From: Clostridium sp. MD294
GTDB lineage: Bacteria > Bacillota > Clostridia > Lachnospirales > Anaerotignaceae
Length of the DNA stretch: 64,000 bases
Direction: 5' to 3'
Assembly (NCBI RefSeq): GCF_000364165.2
Contig: NZ_CP097810.1
Location: 558,001 to 622,000 of the forward strand
The notes under the pieces were generated by a model. That model ran no database searches. It had not been told where the DNA came from and saw only the letters and a program-made list of their open reading frames with translations. This document shows positions 35,009 through 44,367 of the stretch, in pieces (within the stretch, counting starts at the first letter, position 1; each line of letters opens with the position of its first letter). Both the position numbers and the translations under genes were made by a program.

Positions 35009-36382
35009 TTATTTTGCTTCTGCTAATTCTGCCTTTTCTTTTTTATAAAATCCTTTTATCATATGTAATGCTATTATCACACTTAATGCCGTTGTAGACA
35101 AATCCGCTGCCATTTGTACACGAAGCAATCCTTCCAATCCCCATATATAATTAAACAAATATAAATAAGGCACATAAAACAAAAACTGCCTACCCATATT
35201 TACTAAAAGTGCTCTAAATGCTTGCCCTGTTGCCTGAAATGTTGCCATAAGAGAAAGCTGTATTCCCATAAAAGGAACAGCCCATGCTTGTGCTGTTAAA
35301 AATTTCACACCAATATTTATAATTTCTTCATTACTTGAAAATATATTAATATAAGCTGGAGCAAGTACTGTAAATGGTATTAAAAACAGCAAACACAACA
35401 CACTAGCTGTTATAATTGTAAATTTTAATGCTTTTACCAATCTTGTAATATTACCTGCACCATAGTTATAGCCTGCAAAAGGCATATATCCTGAAACATA
35501 TCCAAACAATATCATAAATTCCATTTGTATCATTTTAATTGCAACACCATAGGCAGAAATTACCATATCACCATATTCTGCTGCCAAATTATTAAACAAA
35601 AGCATAACGGTACTACCCAATATTTGAGAAAGTGATGCTGGAAATCCAATTTTTAACACTTCTTTAAATATACGAGTACTTGGTTTAAAATCACGTGGCA
35701 GTATAGAAACCATTGTATTCCCACGCAAATAAATATAAATATAAAATGCAACTGCAGCAGCATTTCCTATAATTGTCGCCCATGCCGCTCCTGCTGCTCC
35801 CATACCAAATACCAGTATAAATATAGGGTCAAGCACGATATTTAATACAGTACCTATTATCATACCTGCAACAGCCTGCTTCACTTTCCCCTCTGCACGA
35901 AGCATTGCTGGCAATATAATCTGAAGCATAATCACAATACTAAATGTAATAATAATACTTAAATAATCTCTTGTAGGTGTAATTGTTTCATTACTTGTAC
36001 CAATTAAATGCAGTATTGACTCCATAAATATCAGACCTAATACAGTTAAAACAAGCATTGCTGTTGCAGATACATATACAGAAACAGCACTTGTCTTTTT
36101 TACTTCTTCATATTTTTTCGCTCCCAAACATCTTGATATATAAGAAGGTGCTCCTGCACCAAACATATTACCTAATGCTTGAAATATCATAAACACAGGA
36201 AATGCAAGAGAAATCGCTCCCAACTGTATGGGGTCATCTAACAATCCTATAAAATAAGTATCTGTAATATTATAAATCAGTGATACAATCATACTTAACA
36301 CAGTGGGAATAGCAAGCGTCAATATTGCTTTAGGAATAGGTGCACTTTCCATCAATTTTAAATTTTCATTATTATTGCTCAT
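35009..36382 (-). CDS. MATE family multidrug exporter
   Basis: 457 aa from ATG 36382, which follows GTAGGAGATG; an ATG at 36409 lies upstream of that site. About twelve membrane segments in two homologous halves: PIPKAILTLAIPTVLSMIVS, then GNMFGAGAPSYISRCLGAKK and, in the second half, GFPASLSQILGSTVMLLFNN and GYVSGYMPFAGYNYGAGN. The family exports cationic drugs or metabolites with Na+ or H+. It lies on the opposite strand from a GNAT and a MarR gene, with an operator-like palindrome at its promoter. Confidence 0.92.
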   Translation of the reverse strand: MSNNNENLKLMESAPIPKAILTLAIPTVLSMIVSLIYNITDTYFIGLLDDPIQLGAISLAFPVFMIFQALGNMFGAGAPSYISRCLGAKKYEEVKKTSAVSVYVSATAMLVLTVLGLIFMESILHLIGTSNETITPTRDYLSIIITFSIVIMLQIILPAMLRAEGKVKQAVAGMIIGTVLNIVLDPIFILVFGMGAAGAAWATIIGNAAAVAFYIYIYLRGNTMVSILPRDFKPSTRIFKEVLKIGFPASLSQILGSTVMLLFNNLAAEYGDMVISAYGVAIKMIQMEFMILFGYVSGYMPFAGYNYGAGNITRLVKALKFTIITASVLCLLFLIPFTVLAPAYINIFSSNEEIINIGVKFLTAQAWAVPFMGIQLSLMATFQATGQAFRALLVNMGRQFLFYVPYLYLFNYIWGLEGLLRVQMAADLSTTALSVIIALHMIKGFYKKEKAELAEAK

Positions 36383-36455
36383 TTTTTCATCTCCTACTCT
36401 TGTTGACATTTTATTTACCCAACACTATAATAACAAAAAAGAGATTGCTATTGAT

Positions 36456-36477
36456 ATTGTAAACATAGTATTACAAT
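36456..36477. promoter_or_regulatory. Operator-like palindrome downstream of the MATE promoter
   Basis: Perfect inverted repeat with arms ATTGTAA and TTACAAT and an eight-base centre, placed just downstream of the MATE -10 and between MATE and the GNAT gene. It is the size of a MarR or TetR operator. A MarR gene lies about 700 bp away and is the natural candidate, by inference. Confidence 0.6.
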
Positions 36478-36484
36478 GGATAAA

Positions 36485-36513
36485 ATCGTACCATATTGTT
36501 TTTATTTTGTCAA
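36485..36513 (-). promoter_or_regulatory. Promoter of the MATE gene
   Basis: Minus strand TTGACA, 17-base spacer, TACGAT. A longer 10-bp inverted repeat (TTGCTATTGA at 36445-36454, TCAATAGCAA at 36510-36519) brackets the whole promoter plus operator region. Confidence 0.7.
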
Positions 36514-36589
36514 TAGCAACCAATATTACTTTATTATGATATTACTATAATAATAATAAAATATTACTTTTATTTTAGGAATTTATATT

Positions 36590-37054
36590 ATGATTTTAAA
36601 AAAATATACACCACAATATTGTGCTACACTTGTAGAATTATTTTATAATACTGTACACAATATCAATAGAAAAGATTATACACAAATTCAATGCAACGCA
36701 TGGGCAACTAAAACAGTTGATTTAGAACAATGGAATACTTCTTTTTTAAAACAATATTGTATTATTGCTGAAATCAATGGTATCATTGTTGGTTTCGGTG
36801 ATATTGACAAAACAGGATATTTAGATAAATTATTTGTTCATCATAACTATCAACACAAAGGAATTGCTTCTGCTATTTGTGATGAATTAGAAAAAGCAGT
36901 AAATACTAAAAATATTACTGTTCATGCTTCTATTACCGCAAAGGGATTTTTTGAAAAAAGAAATTACAAAATAATAAAACAACAACAAGTAATAAGAAAT
37001 GGAATTTTTCTAAAAAACTATGTAATGACCAAAACAAAAATAAATCCATTGTAA
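36590..37054 (+). CDS. GNAT family N-acetyltransferase
   Basis: 154 aa. N-terminal YTPQYCATLVELFYNTVHNI, a central strand IIVGFGDIDKTGYLDKLFVH, acetyl-CoA loop NYQHKGIASAICDELEKA (Q-x-x-G-I/A pattern) and C-terminal AKGFFEKRNYKIIKQQQVIR. This matches the small stand-alone acetyltransferases related to PhnO/YafP-like proteins. Substrate unknown. Divergent from the MATE exporter and followed by marR, so possibly a drug- or stress-related set. Confidence 0.88.
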   Translation: MILKKYTPQYCATLVELFYNTVHNINRKDYTQIQCNAWATKTVDLEQWNTSFLKQYCIIAEINGIIVGFGDIDKTGYLDKLFVHHNYQHKGIASAICDELEKAVNTKNITVHASITAKGFFEKRNYKIIKQQQVIRNGIFLKNYVMTKTKINPL

Positions 37055-37172
37055 TATAAAAAACGCATATTGCAGCGTATATTTAAAAACAAGAAAGGGG
37101 CAAATTACTGTAAAACGTGCAATATTATAAAAAGTAATACAAATTTTTATAAGTTTTCAGTAATATTAAAAT

Positions 37173-37655
37173 ATGAATTATTTAGAAATACAAGAAAATT
37201 TACTTTCCTTAATGCCTGTATGGAATTATCAAATTGCAAAACCTTTTAAACAACTTCTTGACGAAGGTGTCAGCCTAGAAATGTACTACTGTATTAGAAC
37301 GCTACAGTGGAATGGTGGCTGTGCTACTATGACAGAAATTGCAAAGTGGGCAAAAATGCCTAAACAACAAATGACAAAATTAGTCAATCGTCTAGTGCAA
37401 TGTGGTTTTATAAAACGTTTTGACGACCCTTCAGACCGTAGAATTGTAAAAATACAGCTTACTGACAAAGCTACTGAATTTATTGACTATTTTATGGAAC
37501 ATGACGCAAGTTGTTTTCGTCCTTTACTAGAAAAAATGAGTCCTTCTGATTTACAAAAATTTTCAGATGCACTAAAGCAATTGATACAAGTATTTCATAA
37601 TATTCCTTGTTGTTACAATTATTCTTGTTGTGAACAAAAACAAAATATAAAATAA
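37173..37655 (+). CDS. MarR family transcriptional regulator with Cys-rich tail
   Basis: 160 aa. Winged helix: ATMTEIAKWAKMPKQQMTKL then VNRLVQCGFIKRFDDPSDRR, the classic MarR recognition helix and wing. Helical dimer parts flank it. The C-terminus is unusual: CCYNYSCCEQ, two Cys pairs within ten residues, plus another Cys in the core, suggesting redox or metal sensing (inference). It follows a GNAT gene and may control the divergent MATE gene. Confidence 0.9.
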   Translation: MNYLEIQENLLSLMPVWNYQIAKPFKQLLDEGVSLEMYYCIRTLQWNGGCATMTEIAKWAKMPKQQMTKLVNRLVQCGFIKRFDDPSDRRIVKIQLTDKATEFIDYFMEHDASCFRPLLEKMSPSDLQKFSDALKQLIQVFHNIPCCYNYSCCEQKQNIK

Positions 37656-37673
37656 TACTTTATTATAATAAAA

Positions 37674-37704
37674 GAACAGTGTTATATAAATTATAACACT
37701 GTTC
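37674..37704. terminator. Perfect 13-bp hairpin between marR and the mgl operon
   Basis: Arms GAACAGTGTTATA and TATAACACTGTTC around TAAAT. On the minus strand it is followed by CTTTTATTAT, so it probably ends the mgl operon; it may also stop marR. Confidence 0.75.
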
Positions 37705-37853
37705 CATCTGTATATAAACTCATATTTATAACTGGAAAAATAAAATTTTTCCATAAAGTTTTTGTTAAATTTTTAAAAAAGCTTGTAATATTTGGAGTAA
37801 AATTCTAATGTTTTTACAATTATAATTATATTTTAGTTTTACCACAGCAGTAA

Positions 37854-39122
37854 TTATTTTCTTCTATATTTTGAAAGGTCAAGTGCAACCGCAATAGCTA
37901 TAATAATACCTTTTATTACTTGTTGCCACATTGCACTAACACCTATAAACTGCAAGCCATACTGTATAATTGTAAATATCAATACACCTATGATAATGCC
38001 AGAAACTTTACCTACACCACCATTTAATGACACACCACCTACAACACACGCTGCGATAGCGTCCAATTCATAGCCAACACCATAGTTATTTGTTGCACCT
38101 GCTGTTCTTGCTGCTTCTAATACACCACCAACACCATACAATGCAGATGCTAATACAAATATACAAAGTATTGTTTTAAACACATTGATACCAGAAACAA
38201 CTGCTGCTTCTCTATTACCACCTATAGCATACACATTTTTACCAAATACTGTTTTATTCAGCACAAACCATATTGCTAAAACAAATATTAATGCAATTGG
38301 TATCAATATAGGAATACCATTAATTGCCGGTAACTGTTCTTGAAAAAATCTTTTCTGTCCTAACAATGTAAAATCTGCTCTAATACCACCTATAGGCTGT
38401 GAATTATTTGGAGGTAAGTCAAAATACAATGAACACGCACCATATATTATAACTTGTACAGCAAGCGTTGCAATAAAGGGGTGCATATCAAATTTTGCTA
38501 CTAAAAATCCATTTAGCAATCCAAATAACATACAAACTGCAATAGCTATTACAATAGGAACAATTACAGGAAGAAAAGGCAAATCAGGGAAAAATCTATT
38601 AGGATATTCTGGATTTTGAAGCATAGATGCAGAAATTACCGCTGCCAAACCTACCATTCTACAAGCAGAAAGGTCTGTACCTGCTATCAAAAGTGTAAAA
38701 CAAATACCCAATGCTATAATCATTCTTGGAGAAGCTTGTGCCAATATATCTACAAGCACACGTCCCTGCATAAATCTATTTTCTTTTATTGCTATTACAA
38801 TTACCATAATGACAAGTGCCAATATAATACCATTATTTAATAAAAACGTTTTTGCTGCTTTTGGAGAAGTATCCATCATAGAAGTTGTATCTCCCAAATA
38901 TCTTCTCCATTTTAATACTCCAAACACTACAATACCACAGCCTAACAAAAATATAAACCATGGCAAATCATAAATATCTTTCCAAAATCCTGTTAATCCT
39001 CCAGAATTTTTTACTGCATTTTTTGCCAATATTAATATCACACCTACTGCTGCAATTGCTGCACCAATAAAGCTCATCATTTTTCCAAACTTTTCGCAAG
39101 TTAATTGTTTACTTTCACTCAT
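37854..39122 (-). CDS. mglC: Galactose/methylgalactoside ABC transporter permease MglC
   Basis: 422 aa from ATG 39122, preceded by GCGAGGGG; a longer in-frame start at 39146 overlaps mglA. Ten or so membrane segments: GRVLVDILAQASPRMIIALG, LLIAGTDLSACRMVGLAAVI, KFDMHPFIATLAVQVIIYGA and EAARTAGATNNYGVGYELDA, then IAACVVGGVSLNGGVGKVSG. It belongs to the BPD_transp_2 sugar permeases and is longer at the N-terminus than E. coli MglC. Last gene of the mglBAC order. Confidence 0.92.
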   Translation of the reverse strand: MSESKQLTCEKFGKMMSFIGAAIAAVGVILILAKNAVKNSGGLTGFWKDIYDLPWFIFLLGCGIVVFGVLKWRRYLGDTTSMMDTSPKAAKTFLLNNGIILALVIMVIVIAIKENRFMQGRVLVDILAQASPRMIIALGICFTLLIAGTDLSACRMVGLAAVISASMLQNPEYPNRFFPDLPFLPVIVPIVIAIAVCMLFGLLNGFLVAKFDMHPFIATLAVQVIIYGACSLYFDLPPNNSQPIGGIRADFTLLGQKRFFQEQLPAINGIPILIPIALIFVLAIWFVLNKTVFGKNVYAIGGNREAAVVSGINVFKTILCIFVLASALYGVGGVLEAARTAGATNNYGVGYELDAIAACVVGGVSLNGGVGKVSGIIIGVLIFTIIQYGLQFIGVSAMWQQVIKGIIIAIAVALDLSKYRRK

Positions 39123-39142
39123 ATTACACCCCTCGCTCTCTA

Positions 39143-40642
39143 TCACAAGTATGCAGTAGCAAGACGCATTACTTCTACTTGGTCTGCCTGCTCTTTATCT
39201 AATATACCTGCTAAATGTCCATCACTCATTACCATTACTCTATCACTCATACCCAAAAGTTCAGGCATTTCAGAAGAAATCATTATAATTGCTTTTCCTT
39301 CTGCTGCAAGAGATTGCATAATTGTATAAATTTCATATTTTGCACCAACATCAATACCACGTGTAGGTTCATCTAATATCAATATATCAGGTGCTGTCAA
39401 AAGCCATCTTGCAAAAAGCACTTTTTGTTGATTACCTCCAGAAAGATTTTGTATCAACGCTTCCATAGTAGGCGTTTTGGTATTTAATTTTTTATTTTCT
39501 TCTGCTGCGATGTTTCTTCTTTTTTTATTATCTAATACACCACCAGAAGCAAATTTCTTTTCACTAGCTATAATAGTATTATCTGTAATAGAAAGTACTC
39601 CAAATATTCCTGTGGCACGTCTTTCTTCTGTAAGTAGTCCTATTTTATATTTTTTCGCTTCTTCTACATTTTTAGCTTGATATGGTTTTCCATGTATTGT
39701 AATAGTACCTGAAGCAATTCCTCTCAATCCAAATATCGCTTCTACTAATTCCGTTCTTTGTGCTCCAACCAATCCACCCAAACCTAATATTTCGCCTTTA
39801 TGTAAATCAAATGTAACATCTTTAAAAGAACGTGAGTCTGTTGCTGTCAAATTTCGTACTTCCATAATTGTTTCTGTACTTGTTTGATATGTTTTAGGTG
39901 GGAAACGGTTTGTCATATCTCGTCCAACCATTCTATTGATAATCAAATCTGTTGTTAATTCACTTGCTGGCCATGTGCCTACATAAGTACCATCTCTCAT
40001 GATAGTTACTTCGTCTGAAATTTTTAATATTTCTTCCATTTTATGGGATATATATATAATAGAACGTCCTTCAGATTTTAACTGTTCAATGATTTTAAAA
40101 AGATGTTCTACTTCATTATCTGTTAATGAAGAAGTTGGTTCATCCATAATAATTATTTTAGAATTATAACTTACTGCTTTTGCTATTTCAACAAGCTGCA
40201 ACTGTGATGCCGAAAGTGTACCAGCCAGCACAGCAGGATTAATATCTAAGTCAATTTTTTGAAATAAGTCCTTTGTCATTTGATACATTTTTTTATGGTC
40301 AACAGCAATTCCTCCTATCATAGGAAATCTGCCCAGCCATATGTTTTCCATTACGGGTCTAAAAGAAATTGGGTGTAACTCTTGATGTATCATAGAAACA
40401 CCTAAATCCAATGCCATTCTAGAATTGTCAATAGACTGTTTTTTTCCGTCTAATATAATTTCACCTTCATCTTCATGATAAATACCAAAAAGACATTTCA
40501 TCAATGTAGATTTTCCTGCACCATTCTCCCCCATAAGTGCATGAACACTTCCATGACGCACTTTTAATGTAACACCATCTAACGCTTTTACACCTGGAAA
40601 AAATTTAGAAATGTTATTCATTTCCAGTACATACTCACTCAT
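39143..40642 (-). CDS. mglA: Galactose/methylgalactoside ABC transporter ATPase MglA
   Basis: 499 aa double ABC protein. First Walker A GENGAGKSTLMKCLFG, signature LSASQLQLVEIAKA, Walker B IIIMDEPTSSLTD. The second half has the degenerate P-loop LGGLVGAQRTELVEAIFG, signature NLSGGNQQKVLFARWL and DILILDEPTRGIDVGAKYEI. This asymmetric layout is normal for MglA/RbsA. Sugar specificity is inferred from the adjoining mglB and the divergent galK. Confidence 0.93.
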   Translation of the reverse strand: MSEYVLEMNNISKFFPGVKALDGVTLKVRHGSVHALMGENGAGKSTLMKCLFGIYHEDEGEIILDGKKQSIDNSRMALDLGVSMIHQELHPISFRPVMENIWLGRFPMIGGIAVDHKKMYQMTKDLFQKIDLDINPAVLAGTLSASQLQLVEIAKAVSYNSKIIIMDEPTSSLTDNEVEHLFKIIEQLKSEGRSIIYISHKMEEILKISDEVTIMRDGTYVGTWPASELTTDLIINRMVGRDMTNRFPPKTYQTSTETIMEVRNLTATDSRSFKDVTFDLHKGEILGLGGLVGAQRTELVEAIFGLRGIASGTITIHGKPYQAKNVEEAKKYKIGLLTEERRATGIFGVLSITDNTIIASEKKFASGGVLDNKKRRNIAAEENKKLNTKTPTMEALIQNLSGGNQQKVLFARWLLTAPDILILDEPTRGIDVGAKYEIYTIMQSLAAEGKAIIMISSEMPELLGMSDRVMVMSDGHLAGILDKEQADQVEVMRLATAYL

Positions 40643-40752
40643 ATAATAAACCCCCTTTTTAAAGTTAATACTTCTTTATTGGGTTACAAAATAGGGAACG
40701 GAAAAATAAATTTTCCGTTCCGCAATATAGCATTATACTTATTTATAACGAA

Positions 40753-41853
40753 TTATTGAAAATCTTTGTAGTTTTCAGCTGTAATTTTTACATATGGTAC
40801 CCATACATATTTTCCATCTGTAATTTCATATCCAACAGTATCTTGTGTAATTTCTTGTCCAGCTGCTGCCATTGCTGCAATATTTGTTGTTGCAATACCT
40901 TGGTTTTCAGCATCGTTTAATACTGTTCCCAATAAAGAACCATTACTCATTGCTTCCAATGCTGGAGCAGTTGCGTCAACACCTACTACAGGCACAAATT
41001 TAGATGCGTCACCTGTGTTATAACCATTTGCTTTTAATGACTCTATTACACCAAGTGCCATATCATCATTATTGCAAAGTACTGCTTCTATAGAGTCAAT
41101 ACCTTGTGATGTAATAAATGCATTCATCAATTCTGTTGCTTTTACTTTATCCCACATTGCTGTGTCATTTCCAATTTCTTCTACTTCGATACCTGCATCT
41201 TGTAATGCTTTTACAGAATATTCTGTTCTCAATGTAGCATCTTGATGTCCTGGTTCTCCTGTTACCATAATGTACTGTAATTTACCATCACCATTTTTAT
41301 CAGCTGTTTCTTTGTTTGCATTCCAGTAGTCTGCAATGATTTCTCCAGACATTGTACCAGACTCTTCTGCTTTTGCTCCTACATACCATACTTTGTCATA
41401 GCTTTGCATTACATCTGGTTCTGGTTCTCTATTCAAAAATACAATAGGCAAACTTGCTGCAGATGCTTTTTCTACTAATGGGCCTGCTGCTGTTCTATCA
41501 ACAGGGTTTACTGCCAATGCTGTCATACCTTTTGTAATAAATGTGTCTACTTGGTCATTTTGTGTTGCTTGTTTGTTTTGAGAGTCTACCAATTCAATTT
41601 TTGCTCCCAATGTGTCAGCCTGTGCTTGCATATTATTTCTAACACCTGTCATAAATGTATCATCGAATTTATAAATACAAACACCGATTTCTACATTAGA
41701 CATATCTACATCACCATCTGTTGCATCGCCTTCTGTTTGAGTTTCATCTCCTTCTGTTGGAGCTGGTGTATCACTACCACCGCCACCGCAGCCTACCATA
41801 GCACCCATCACCATCATAGAAGCCATCATTAATGCAAATAATCTCTTTTTCAT
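40753..41853 (-). CDS. mglB: Galactose/glucose-binding lipoprotein MglB
   Basis: 366 aa. Lipoprotein signal ending MVGCGGGG (Cys22), then an acidic Thr/Asp linker and a periplasmic-binding-protein fold: VEIGVCIYKFDDTFMTGVRN, GMTALAVNPVDRTAAGPLVE, YVGAKAEESGTMSGEIIADY, LCNNDDMALGVIESLKANGY and VVGVDATAPALEAMSNGSLL. These match galactose/glucose-binding MglB closely. First gene of the operon. A chemotaxis role through Trg-type receptors, known in E. coli, is not implied here. Confidence 0.92.
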   Translation of the reverse strand: MKKRLFALMMASMMVMGAMVGCGGGGSDTPAPTEGDETQTEGDATDGDVDMSNVEIGVCIYKFDDTFMTGVRNNMQAQADTLGAKIELVDSQNKQATQNDQVDTFITKGMTALAVNPVDRTAAGPLVEKASAASLPIVFLNREPEPDVMQSYDKVWYVGAKAEESGTMSGEIIADYWNANKETADKNGDGKLQYIMVTGEPGHQDATLRTEYSVKALQDAGIEVEEIGNDTAMWDKVKATELMNAFITSQGIDSIEAVLCNNDDMALGVIESLKANGYNTGDASKFVPVVGVDATAPALEAMSNGSLLGTVLNDAENQGIATTNIAAMAAAGQEITQDTVGYEITDGKYVWVPYVKITAENYKDFQ

Positions 41854-42210
41854 TTCCTAAAAAACCTCCCTTTAAAACCTAGCATAATTTTTTTTATTCT
41901 TTCAGAATTTACTCTGAAATTTTATTTCTTGTCCTCATTATAAATGTACAAATTGTGAAAGACAATATAATATTCTTTTATTTAATATAAAAATTCTCTA
42001 TATTTTCACCATATTTTTACATAATATTTTAAAAAAATCAGTCAATATTTACTATTTTTACATAATATAACCTTTTCATTATTGTATAATTTTATTTTAT
42101 TACTCTATAAATTTCTATCCAATTATTACTATACTATTGACAAAAAATATACTATAATATTACTGATAACAAAATACAAAAGCTACATTACTTGAGAGGA
42201 GAATTTTTTG
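41854..42210. promoter_or_regulatory. Divergent control region between mglB and galK
   Basis: About 350 bp, very AT-rich. The mglB promoter at 41937-41965 is clear. On the plus side TATAAT near 42151 and TTGACA near 42137 are too close to pair with each other, so the galK promoter is not settled. TTTTTACATAATAT occurs twice (about 42014 and 42056), sharing the TTTACATAA core seen upstream of flgB. No catabolite-response element was convincing. Confidence 0.4.
41937..41965 (-). promoter_or_regulatory. Promoter of the mgl operon
   Basis: Minus strand TTGTCT, 17-base spacer, TATAAT, leaving a leader of about 75 bases before mglB. Confidence 0.65.
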
Positions 42211-43491
42211 ATGGACATATTTCAAAAATTATTAAAAAATGATTGCATGCAACAAATAAAAATGATTTATAATACAGACGAAAAAGGTTCCAAAGCATAT
42301 ACTGACAGATTGATTACACTAATAAAAACATATTCTACTGTTTTTCATGACAATATTACAGAAGGTATTCGCATATTTTCCGCACCTGGAAGAACAGAAA
42401 TAGGAGGCAATCATACAGATCATCAAAGAGGTTGTGTATTAGCAGCTGGTGTAAATTTAGACATTGTCGCAGCTGTAAAGCCCAACGACAGCGACATTAT
42501 CAAAATAAAAAGTGATGGCTATGACATGATTTGTATTGATTTAAAACAGCTTGAGCAAAATAAACAAGAAGAAGGTACTACTCTTTCTCTTGTAAAAGGT
42601 ATTGCTGCTTATTTTATAAAATTAGGTTACAACATAAAAGGCTTTAATGCTGTTATGACTTCAAATGTTTTAAAAGGTTCTGGTCTTTCTTCTTCTGCTG
42701 CTTTTGAAGTACTAGTTGGTACAATATTAAATAGTTTATACTGCAATAATGAACAATCTGCTATTCAAATTGCTCAAATTGGTCAATATGCAGAAAATGT
42801 ATATTTTGGAAAACCCTGCGGTTTAATGGATCAAATGGCTTCCTCTGTAGGCAGTTTTGTTGCCATTGATTTTAAAAATACACAGCAACCTAAAGTAGAA
42901 CAAATTCCCTTTGATTTCGCAGCAGTACATCATGCTCTTTGCATTGTAGATACTGGTGGCAATCATGCCGATTTAACACCAGATTATGCTGCTGTTACAG
43001 CAGAAATGAAATCTATTGCTGCTTTTTTTGGTAAAGAAGTACTCTCTGAACTTTCTGAAAATGACATATACCAAAATATTTCTGCTCTCCGTCAAAAATG
43101 TGGAGATAGAGCGATACTTCGTGCGATACACTTTTTTGCAGACAGTCACAAAGCAGTACAGGAAGCAGAAGCACTCAAAAACAATAATTTTGAAACATTT
43201 AAAAAATTAGTGCTTTCTTCTGGTATTTCTTCCTCTACTTGTCTTCAAAATGTATACTCTACCTCAAATACACAAGAGCAAGGATTGAGTTTAGCTTTAG
43301 CACTTTGTCAAAAAATATTAGCTGACAAAGGTGCTTACAGAGTACACGGAGGTGGTTTTGCTGGTACCATACAAGCATTTGTTCCTATGGAATTATTAGA
43401 TACTTTCCACAATGAAATGGAAGCTGCCTTTGGAAAAGGCAAATGTTACATACTTTCTATTCGTCCTGTAGGTGGCATAGAAATTGTATAA
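42211..43491 (+). CDS. galK: Galactokinase
   Basis: 426 aa from ATG 42211, eight bases after GAGGAG; a TTG just before it is not needed. Substrate motif GRTEIGGNHTDHQRG (about 61-75), ATP loop LKGSGLSSSAAFEVLVG, Asp-containing KPCGLMDQMASSVGSFVAID and C-terminal YRVHGGGFAGTIQAFVP. GHMP kinase that makes galactose-1-phosphate. Longer at the N-terminus than E. coli GalK. It is divergent from the galactose importer, but galT and galE are not here, so the Leloir pathway must be completed elsewhere. Confidence 0.95.
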   Translation: MDIFQKLLKNDCMQQIKMIYNTDEKGSKAYTDRLITLIKTYSTVFHDNITEGIRIFSAPGRTEIGGNHTDHQRGCVLAAGVNLDIVAAVKPNDSDIIKIKSDGYDMICIDLKQLEQNKQEEGTTLSLVKGIAAYFIKLGYNIKGFNAVMTSNVLKGSGLSSSAAFEVLVGTILNSLYCNNEQSAIQIAQIGQYAENVYFGKPCGLMDQMASSVGSFVAIDFKNTQQPKVEQIPFDFAAVHHALCIVDTGGNHADLTPDYAAVTAEMKSIAAFFGKEVLSELSENDIYQNISALRQKCGDRAILRAIHFFADSHKAVQEAEALKNNNFETFKKLVLSSGISSSTCLQNVYSTSNTQEQGLSLALALCQKILADKGAYRVHGGGFAGTIQAFVPMELLDTFHNEMEAAFGKGKCYILSIRPVGGIEIV

Positions 43492-43500
43492 CAACATCAA

Positions 43501-43537
43501 AAAAACCAACAAAATCATATTTTTTGTTGGTTTTTAT
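43501..43537. terminator. Bidirectional terminator after galK
   Basis: AAAAACCAACAAAA / TTTTTTGTTGGTTTTT with a five-base loop; T-runs on both strands. It serves galK and the convergent small membrane genes. Confidence 0.85.
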
Positions 43538-43555
43538 TTTACAAATAAAGCGATA

Positions 43556-43924
43556 TTAATCTTTATTATATTTTTCTGTTAAAAACAATATGCCAAATGC
43601 TGATGCACTATATAGTATACTAGCTGTTATACAAGGATGTAATATTTTCTTACTAAAATCATCAAAAGGTAATGTATTAGATAAAGTATGTCTTATAAAT
43701 GTCAGTATAAACAGCACTGTACTAACTTTTATCAATAAATTATTGTACTTTGGAAATATATTAATAATACAAAATGTTGTCATAGTATACAACAATAAGA
43801 AACCTACAAATTGTATAGCAGATGGTGTTGTTGTGGTATAAATGTGATATTTTCGTGTGATATATATGAAAAAAAGTAATGCTAAAAAATAAATATATTT
43901 ACTATACTTTTTCAAATTTATCAC
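43556..43924 (-). CDS. Small membrane protein, unknown
   Basis: 122 aa with four predicted membrane segments (about 8-24, 36-55, 64-82 and 96-115) separated by short loops; basic start MINLKKYSKY and basic end EKYNKD. No motif I recognise. Its start overlaps the stop of the upstream membrane gene by 4 bp (ATGA), so they are translationally coupled. AT-rich, with many Ile/Phe/Tyr codons. Confidence 0.7.
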   Translation of the reverse strand: MINLKKYSKYIYFLALLFFIYITRKYHIYTTTTPSAIQFVGFLLLYTMTTFCIINIFPKYNNLLIKVSTVLFILTFIRHTLSNTLPFDDFSKKILHPCITASILYSASAFGILFLTEKYNKD

Positions 43925-44337
43925 TCCTTATTCTTTTTTATATATTTTTTTACTATTATAAAAAAAAGTAATATTGTTGATATGAAAAAATATACCATAA
44001 AAAATTTTGTTATATCTCCAAATATATTTTCTATTAAATCATATAATAATGCTACAGCTTCTTCTGATATGCCTGGTATACTCAAAGTAGTATTTATCAA
44101 ACAATTATATATAAAAACTATACTAAAAAAAACTGTATTTATATATATTATTATTATATTTTTCTTAATACTTTGCTCTTTCAAAAAGCATATAATACAT
44201 AATACTGAAATAATATAAATAAAAATATTTTCTTTTGGATATATGCTAATACACTTCTTCATACTATATAAAAGCATCATTAAAATACAAAATAAATATA
44301 TAAGTAAATATATATATTTATTATTATTTTTTTTCAA
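43921..44337 (-). CDS. Small membrane protein, unknown
   Basis: 138 aa with about four membrane segments (10-25, 37-53, 59-77 and 110-130) and a strongly basic C-terminus VKKYIKKNKE. A loop near residue 85 holds the few acidic residues (GISEEAVALLYDLIENIFGD). No recognised family. Overlaps the next gene by 4 bp and follows the secreted protein gene by 30 bp, so the three probably form one operon. Confidence 0.7.
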   Translation of the reverse strand: MKKNNNKYIYLLIYLFCILMMLLYSMKKCISIYPKENIFIYIISVLCIICFLKEQSIKKNIIIIYINTVFFSIVFIYNCLINTTLSIPGISEEAVALLYDLIENIFGDITKFFMVYFFISTILLFFIIVKKYIKKNKE

Positions 44338-44367
44338 TTTTACTATCCTCTTTTCACTAAATATTTA

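Noticed and set aside
37059-37172. Terminator hairpin between the GNAT gene and marR
   Set aside because: Only a four-base ACGC/GCGT stem near 37067-37080 with no T-run; too weak to report.
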